Shown here: positions 57,276-64,000 of the stretch, one piece after another
Numbering within the stretch: position 1 is the stretch's first letter
Layout of the letters: every line of letters starts with the position of its first letter
Source: Neospora caninum Liverpool
Taxonomy: Eukaryota > Apicomplexa > Conoidasida > Eucoccidiorida > Sarcocystidae
Length of the DNA stretch: 64,000 bases
Direction of reading: 5' to 3'
Assembly (NCBI RefSeq): GCF_000208865.1
Contig: NC_018398.1
Coordinates: 6,038,710-6,102,709 of the forward strand
Notes under the pieces: model-generated
What the model was told of the DNA's origin: nothing
Seen by the model: only the letters and a program-made list of their open reading frames with translations
The model's database searches: none
Position numbers and translations under genes: made by a program

Positions 57276-60200
57276 TTAGTCTCTTTCGTCGAAGCTGGAG
57301 CGCCTGGCGGGGAAGTTCGAGCGGTGCGTGAAGGGCGACCTCAGGTCTCGGTTGTGCGACGGGTCGTGGCAGAAGTCGCATGCGCTGTCTTTCCGGCATC
57401 CGCCCGAGCTGAAAACAAAGCGACAAGGCCTGCATCTCCTGCTCTCGTGTTGCTGGCGAATCATCGCCTGCTTTGAGCTGGAGCGGCGGCCTCTGCGCTG
57501 GCGGTCCCCTGAGAGGGAAACAGACCTGGATCGAGAGACGCTGCCGGAGAATCTTCGCCGTCGCGGAGAGGGCGAGCGCCTGGGGCTGCCGGCGCTCCTC
57601 GACGACTCGGACGAGATCGACTGGGATCTTGAAGAGAAATGCCCGCGACTGGACGAGGAGGAAGAGTCGACGGACAGGTACGAACGCTCTGCCTCCCGGC
57701 TCCTCCGGGCAGGTAGGCGACGCGTCACCGAGGGGCTGTTCCTCGACCGAAACGCGTTCATCAACGTGTCCATGTGGCGACGATGTTCTTCGTGGTGGCA
57801 AAAGTTGCAGCTGTTCCCGTACTTGCAGCCGCCCCGCGCAAACATGAAGTTACACGGCGTACACCGCTTCTGCGCATGGCGACCGTTATCGCGCTCGTCC
57901 TTCCTCACGCGCTCCTGCTCGGCCAGCTGATTCGTGCACACCGATTCCCACCACGGACGCGAAGACGCGCGAGCCGCAGGCGACCCGTCGCCTCGCCCCG
58001 CCGGTCGAGCAGACGAATAGAAGACACGAGGCGAAGAAGGCGGGCGGCGCTTGAACCGGTGCGACCGACTCCGCGGGGATCGCGACCGGTAATGCTGCAG
58101 GCAAAAAGCGTGGGAAACAAACAATGCAGAGCGAGAACACAAAGTTCACAGGGCGAGAGAGAACGCGAGAGGACGCGGGACAGGGAGATGGGGAGAGGTC
58201 AACGGAGTGCGAGAATTAGGAACGCTGCGCCCCGTCCAGAGAAGGGGAAAAGACAAAGACAGGAAGAGATTCCGAAGTTGTCTCCTCATGTCTCACGCGC
58301 ACCTCTTCACCTTCTCACTTCAGCGTCAGCACAAAACAGACGCGCCGACAACTAGCACTCGGCGGCGGCACGTGCTGCGGCGCGTTCTTTGCCCGCGGCT
58401 CTCAAACTCGTCTCGGGTTCCCGCAGTGTGTGACTCTGTGCGACCGTCTCCCTCGCTACTTCTTGTCTCTGTTCCCTTGTCTTCTCTCTCGCACAGTCCC
58501 TTGTCCCCTCTTCTGGATCTCCCTTCTCTCCGTTGCGGCTTACTCGTCGTCGGTATGGCGAGATGTCGCTGCGGGATCTCGATCGAACTGAGGAGCGACT
58601 TCGACTGGAGCGCGACCTCCGTCTCCGTCTCTCGTCTCGATCGTCTCTTTTCTTCACGTCGCGGCGTCTCTTCTCTCGCGAGTCTTTTTCTGTTCGCCTT
58701 CGCTTGTGTTCCGACCTGTCGTCTTTGCGCGATCTTTCTCTGTCTCGCTTCGCCGCTTCGCGCCTGTCTCCCTTCTCGCCTTTTCCACGCTCGCCGCTTC
58801 GGCTCCTCTTCCTTCCGGACTTCCTCGCCTTTCGGCTTTCGCGGTCACCCGTCCGAGTCTTTTTCTTCTGATCCTCTACCGCAGACGAATGCAAGGACTT
58901 CGACTTGTCCTCTCTCCGCTTCTCGTCGGAAGACGTCTTCCGATCTCTCTTCCTCTCTCTGCCTCGCTCTTTCTCTCGGCTCTTTCCTCTCTCTTTCTCG
59001 TGGCCGCTCTCCTTGTCTCTCCTCTCCTTCGCCTTCTTCTCCGAGCGCTTCTTCTCGTCTCTCTTTCCCCCAGAGCTCCCACGCGACGCACGGCTTTCCT
59101 TCTCTCTTCTCTTCCTGCTGCGCTTCACTTCGGCCTTCTCTTCTCTCTCTTGTTCCTGCACGGACGGCGAACGACTCCGCCTCCTCGCAGCGCCCTCCTG
59201 GCGGCTCCCCTGACGCGTCCCTTCTTCGACCTCGTCTCCCTTCTCGTTTCCTTCCTCGCCTCTGCTCTCCTCCGAGCCGCTTCCACTGCGCGAAGCTCCC
59301 CTGTCTCCCTCGCTGACGGAACTGCGGCGCGAAGACGCCGATTCGTCTCCACTCGAAATCGTCTCCGCGTTCTCCCCAGCGCCTTCGGCCTGCGCATCCG
59401 GCGAAGACGAGCGCGACGCAGGAGAGGAGCCCGCTTCCTCAGCGTTCTCATGCGCAGACGCAGCAGGAGAAGACGCTCGAGAAGACGCAGAAGTTTTGCT
59501 CTTAGCGTCTTCACTTGCTTCACTGTCACGCGACTTCACACTCGACTCCCGAGAGGCCGCGGAAGACCGCGAAGAGGGAGAACCCGGTGCCTTCTCGCGA
59601 CTTTCACTCCTCGAGCGCGAAGACGAAGCAGAAGATGGCGAGCGGGATCCACTCGCTTCTTTTTCGCTGTGTTCCGCATCAACATCCATCTCTTCGCTCT
59701 TCGAGGCACGCGCTGCAGCCATCTCCTCCAGCGCGCTCCTGGTCTTTTCAACTTCCTCTGCCGCCGCGGGTGTCTCCGAAGCGCGCTCCGAGTCGCGTTT
59801 GGATGCTTCGCTCCGCGCCTCCGACTCGCTGCCCTCGCTCTCTGAGGAGCGCGAACTGTCTTCACCGTCGCTCGTCCCGCGACTCGACCGCCGACCCCCC
59901 TCGCTGTTGCCCCTGGACGCCGAGGAGTCTCCGTTTTCGTTCTGCGCTGTCTCCTCACCACTTCCACCGCTCTTCGCGCTTGACGAGCGACGAGACGAAG
60001 CCCTCGACCCCGAGGCAGAGCGCGAGGAAGACCTCGAAGAGCCTGACGATCGAGACGACCGCTGTGACGACGACCGCGATCGAGATCGAGACTGGGGAGA
60101 ACTGCTGTCGCTCCCGCTCCCATCGCTTCTGCTCGACGTGCTGGACCTTGCGTCTTCGCCCTTGACTCCGTTTTCGCCTTCTCCAGAAGTCGACCGACTT

Positions 60201-62660
60201 GGAGACCGAGAAGAGGCTGAACCGGAGCGTGAACACGAGCTCGAAGAGCGAGAGGAGTTCCGCCTCTTTGCTTTCTTTTCTCTTTCGGTCTGACCGCTTC
60301 GACTTCCACTCTTTCTTTCAGGCGACGCCGACTTCGCGTCAGAGTTCCGGATCCTCCCACGCTTCCTCAGCTCTGCAATCCTTTCGTGCAGGCTTTTCCG
60401 AGCTTCCACGCCGCTCTCTCTCGTCTCCCGCGTCTTCTCTTCTGCCGTTCCGGCTCTTCTCTTGCGATCTGAGACCGCGCCGTCTCCCCGCGAACCCCGC
60501 CGCGTGTCTTTTCCTCTCCGCGACCTGGCTTCTTTTCTGTGGGCCTCTTTTCTCTCTTCTGAGGCGCGACTCGTCCGAGACGTGCGGCTCGGCGCAACCT
60601 CTGCGGCGGTGTCCGAGGCAGGCAGAGCGGAGAGGGCAGAAACATCTTCGTCGGAACTCTCTTCGTGGTCAGTTAACCAGTCTTCGTCGTCAGACAACTG
60701 ATCCGCCTGGCGCATCAAAGTCGACATCGACGTCCAGTCAGGGTTGTCCTTCCACATGCACTCTTCCAACGCTGTCTGAAGCGCGACACGCGAGGCCTTG
60801 TTCAACTTCTTCGCGCTGGAAACAACGCAACAAGGAACGCAAACACAAAGAAACAGAAAACTCTCTCCATGCCTATACCACACACGCATACATTTCATGT
60901 ATATAGAGAGATGTATATATATATATATATATATCTACAGATAGGGAGGATATAGGCACACATACATAGCGATATGCATGAATGTATGTTTGTGCACAAG
61001 AATAGAGATCGTGTTGAGATCTGCGGTTGGTAGACGTTTCGACAGACACGCCGAGACACCCGCAGATGGAACTGGGTTCCTGCATGCACAACGCATGCAT
61101 ATATACATAGATTGAACCCCTTGAAGCCTGGGAAGCTGGTTCCTTTCCCACTTGGGCTGTCTCCTTCGTTCGGCCCCGCTACCGGAAAGCCTCCAGTACG
61201 AACCCAACAGAAAAGGAGCCTTGGTCCGAATCTCTCCACGGCAAGTCCGTCCCCTTTCCACGGGCCTGGCCGCATGCAGCCTTGAGGGAAATGAGCGAAA
61301 CCAGCACGAAACCTTTTCTTCCCTGCCTCGTCACCCGTCCCCGCTGTCCCCGGGTCGGAGCTACCACCGAAAACGCCGAGGTTCCTTTGCGGAGTGACAA
61401 CGCATGCGGAGAAGTTTCGCCGGCACAGGAAATGCTCACATGGGGGCGAAGTCGTCATAGGCGAGGCGAAAGTCGCGGGTGTTTGAAGGCTGTGTCCAGT
61501 AGTACGTATTGATTCCGAGTGAGAGAACCTGCGAGAGCATGCAAAGAAAAGGCGTGCGAAGGCCCATGTCGCGAAGCCAAGGAGCAACGCACGAGTGGTC
61601 ACCTGACTCCCTAGACATGCGAACTTTCACGAACGCCCGCGTCACAAACACGCGCTGAGAACGACACGGCTCATCTCTCTGAAAAGAAACGCGAGACTCG
61701 TCTCCTTCCCTGTATCTCTCTTCCTGTCCTCTTCCTGTGCCTCTTGCTTTCGTCCTCCCTCCACGTCTCTCTTGTACCCTTCTCTCCCACACTCTCTGTT
61801 CGTTCCTTCCACGGGAGAACGCCTGTCGTCCCCTGCTTGTCGGGGCCGCGTGGAGTGGCAGTGGATAGAGCCTGAGACTCGAAAAAAAAGTGTCTCCCTT
61901 CTTCGTCTCCCCTCCCCGAGAGAGTGACGTGTCTAGAAGACGCTGAGCGCTGTCGCTAGGCCCCGTTTTTTTGTGGGGATCGGCAAAAGCGCGCCTCTGT
62001 CTGTCTTTGGCGTTGAAGGAGCCTCACCAGCACACGGTTCGGGCGAATGACGCGCTCGCGAGGCTCGAGCGGCGGGTTCAAGCAGGGGTCTGACGGGTGA
62101 CAAACGAGGCCGGGCCACCACGGCGAACCGGATTTCTTGAACCAAACGAGAGGTTCTCCTCGCTTCCCCACAACTCGCGAGAGACACTTCAAGTAGTTCC
62201 GATCAGTCGGCGACGGCAGGCAGGCGACCTTGGAGAGAGACGGAAGCTTTGCAACCTTCTTCTGGCCGCGGTCCTTCCTCTCGTTCCGCGACTCGTGCTT
62301 CGCCGAGCGGGAGGCGCTCGAGTCGGCTCGAGACGCGTCGCCGCTGCGCTTGTCGGTCCTCTCGCGCCTCCGTTTCCCGCGACTCTTCTCCCTGCTCCGC
62401 GGCGGGGTCTCGGCGTCCGACGCTGAAGAGACAGCACGCAGAGAAAAAGAGAGGTATACAGACACTCGGCGTGGGCAGAACAGGAGGCAAAAAAGGGAGA
62501 GGCGCGAGAGGAGAGGCGGGAAACGCGACAACGGTCGCTCGGTGGCGTGGCTCGAACGGTCGGAAAACAACGCTCGCGGGCCTCGCCGCCCACCTCTCTC
62601 CCGTCTTTCCCCTCTGGTGAGAATCGGGGAAAACCCCAACCCGGAGGCCGGGGAACACAT
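57276..62660 (-). CDS. PWWP-domain, Arg/Ser-rich, double CCCH zinc-finger protein
   Basis: Five exons on -: 62660-62594, 62422-62028, 61528-61440, 60815-58544 and 58094-57276. All phases match, giving 1213 residues. After a short basic start a PWWP domain spans about 113-200: GEPLVWFKKSGSPWWPGLVC, then RPNRVL joined across the intron to VLSLGINTYYW, then a helix KLNKASRVALQTALEECM. PWWP domains bind methylated-histone nucleosomes and DNA. Residues about 205-940 are an SR/Glu/Lys-rich disordered region typical of splicing or transcription factors. The last exon carries two CX8CX5CX3H zinc fingers, CNFMFARGGCKYGNSCNFCH (near 1020) and CRFVFSSGGCRKDSACDFCH (near 1163), which usually bind RNA. 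The donor gtaagc at 58543-58538 joins SPYRRR to HYRSRSPRSR, so the SR block and the fingers are one protein. If that intron is retained, the frame ends at 58352. A nuclear role linking chromatin and RNA processing is likely (inference). Confidence 0.88.
60909..60935. repeat. (TA)n microsatellite
   Basis: TA run in the intron between exons 61528-61440 and 60815-58544 of the PWWP/CCCH gene, about 95 bases from the acceptor. Confidence 0.9.
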
Positions 62661-64000
62661 CTCTCTTCTGGTTTTGTTGTTTCCTCCCCCTCGCGTTCTT
62701 CCCTTCCGCTCTGACGTGTTTTCCTCGCGCGTCGTTCTTGGAGAGTCTTCCCTTCGATTCGCGCTCTCAGACGTCCTGTTTCTGGTATGTCTTGCTGACT
62801 CCTTCCCTCTTCTCTTCTGTGCGGTTCGTGCTCTCAATCTTTCCCTCCCCACATGGCCGAGATATTCAGGCGACAGCAACGGCAATGCGCTCCTAGAACG
62901 CGCTCTTCCGTGTTCGGCTTTTCTACGAGCAAAAGACGCGCCGAATCACACGCCCTTCTGTGGCCGCGCGAGCATCCCCCCTTCTTGCCTTTGAAGCACA
63001 AGGACGACGGACGCGAGGGAAACGAAGAGAACACGAACCAAGAGGACACGTGTGCGAAAGCAAAGGATGCAACAGATCGGGAGACACGCGAAAGGAAAAA
63101 GCCGCGGTCGCGCGTAGTTCAACAGATTCCGCTGACAAAAACACAAGCATGGACCGGGAGAGAGAACCTATATCACGCAGGGGGAGAGAGAAGTCCAGGG
63201 GCAACGAGGAACGACGAGAGGAGAGACAGAGGATCGCCACGGCAAAACGGAGATCGAGGAGGGAGAAACGAGAAACAGCTTAGGAGTAGGAATGCGAAGA
63301 TGGTGCGTGAGCCGTTGCTTCAAAACGCCGTCCGACAACAGAACGGCACGCGACAAGAGGTGTTCAGAACAAACAGAGCACCGGAGGCGTAGACAGAAAA
63401 CGAGTGCAGAGACGAGAATCACACAGAAGTGGGGACCGGGCCCCGCCCAGTCAGGGGGAATTTGCGCGCGCGTGTGTGTCCTCCCACTGTGGGTGTCTCC
63501 ACAAAAACAATGGACAGGTTCCTCATTTGCAGTCTCTACGCAGAATCGGGATCTGAGAGACAGGCCTCAGCGTGGGGAAAGCGGAGACGACAGATGTGGA
63601 GAGTGAGGCAAAAAACCTACGGCCTCTTCGTTTCAACAGGTGATCAAACGCAGGCTTGAGCGCCGCAACAGTGCAGAGAAGGAAGAAAAGAAAGGCAGCT
63701 GGGGCTCTAGCAGTGAAACGAAACCGCGCAACGCGTTTCGGAAGACAGCAGAGATGTCACTATTTTCCACACTTATACATGTCAATCGTTACACGGAGAT
63801 GTTACGCTGCAGCGCGAAACGCGTCTTGGGCGTTCGCGCTGCCACACAGAACACGAGAGCCTTTGGGGTGGTGACGCTGGCGACGTGTAGGCCCGTCTTG
63901 CGCGTGAGTTCACCACCGCCGTTCTACTTTCGCGGAAGAATCTCGGAGTATCCCGCGAGAAACACAACCAAGGCGGCTGCGTGCCTTGCGCGTCTCTCTC
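62661..64000. promoter_or_regulatory. Upstream region of the PWWP/CCCH gene to window edge
   Basis: The sequence is purine-rich on + over 62990-63300, so pyrimidine-rich in the sense of the - strand gene, as in a 5' UTR. An open frame 62853-63392 (+, 179 codons) exists but consists of charged, Gln/Arg-rich residues without a domain and is best explained as antisense to this leader. Nothing else is recognised to the window edge. Confidence 0.4.

Noticed and set aside
57328..57930. 200-codon + strand frame
   Set aside because: It is the antisense shadow of the zinc-finger exon, whose two CX8CX5CX3H motifs prove the - strand reading.
58706..59845. 379-codon + strand frame opposite the SR-rich exon
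   Set aside because: The Arg/Ser/Leu content is what antisense of SR codons gives; the - strand frame continues a PWWP domain and joins the zinc fingers in phase.
62853..63392. 179-codon + strand frame upstream of the PWWP gene
   Set aside because: Composition is purine-rich antisense of a CT-rich leader, with no motif and no splice or orthologue evidence.
1..64000. Search by eye for tRNA or rRNA genes, transposons and integrated organelle DNA
   Set aside because: No cloverleaf with conserved T-loop, no rRNA-like block, no terminal inverted repeats with a transposase frame, and no AT-rich organelle-like stretch was found. A covariance-model scan would be the proper test.

Overview
The window looks like nuclear DNA of a coccidian apicomplexan of the Toxoplasma / Hammondia / Neospora group. 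The evidence is GC-rich exons split by many short introns with good GT-AG sites, polypyrimidine-rich introns, CT-rich 5' leaders, long low-complexity inserts inside conserved domains, frequent GCATGC elements and dozens of (TA)n microsatellites confined to introns and intergenic DNA. Nothing in the sequence fixes the species. There is no operon structure and I found no rRNA, tRNA, CRISPR or intact mobile element. A 100-N scaffold gap lies at 22664-22763.

Nine protein genes can be supported, most as spliced models whose intron phases I checked by hand. Left to right: (1) + 331-2391, the 3' part of a conserved protein with Ig/A9-like repeats, cut by the window edge. (2) - 11011-3873, an 11-exon TRM11-type tRNA guanosine-N2 methyltransferase. 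(3) + 12928-19004, a 10-exon Deg9-type serine protease with an intact His/Asp/Ser triad. (4) - 25312-20719, a divergent Ras-like GTPase with an altered G3 motif and a C-terminal CALM CaaX box, interrupted by the gap. (5) + 28110-31838, a single-exon 1242-residue alpha/beta hydrolase. (6) - about 42000-34195, a many-exon coiled-coil protein of unknown role. (7) - 50552-43496, a 10-exon glutaredoxin-DEP-DUF547 protein whose glutaredoxin lacks the N-terminal active-site cysteine. (8) + about 54185-55057, a Ser-rich hypothetical protein, weakly supported. (9) - 62660-57276, a five-exon protein joining a PWWP domain, a long Arg/Ser-rich region and two CCCH zinc fingers.

Genes alternate between convergent and divergent pairs. 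Divergent intergenic regions at 11012-12927 and 25313-28109, and the region between genes 7 and 8, probably hold paired promoters. The first contains a roughly 480-bp pure pyrimidine tract. The region between genes 7 and 8 holds three copies of a 12-bp palindrome, GTGTA-Y-GTACAC. Convergent gaps (2392-3872, 19005-20718, 31839-34194, 55058-57275) look like 3' UTR and spacer.

The genes do not form one pathway. They cover tRNA modification, proteolysis, GTPase signalling, lipid or ester hydrolysis, and chromatin/RNA biology. The most unusual items are the domain architectures of genes 7 and 9 and the divergent prenylated GTPase. Exon boundaries come from splice consensus plus reading-frame continuity and may be off by a base or, where stated, by an exon.
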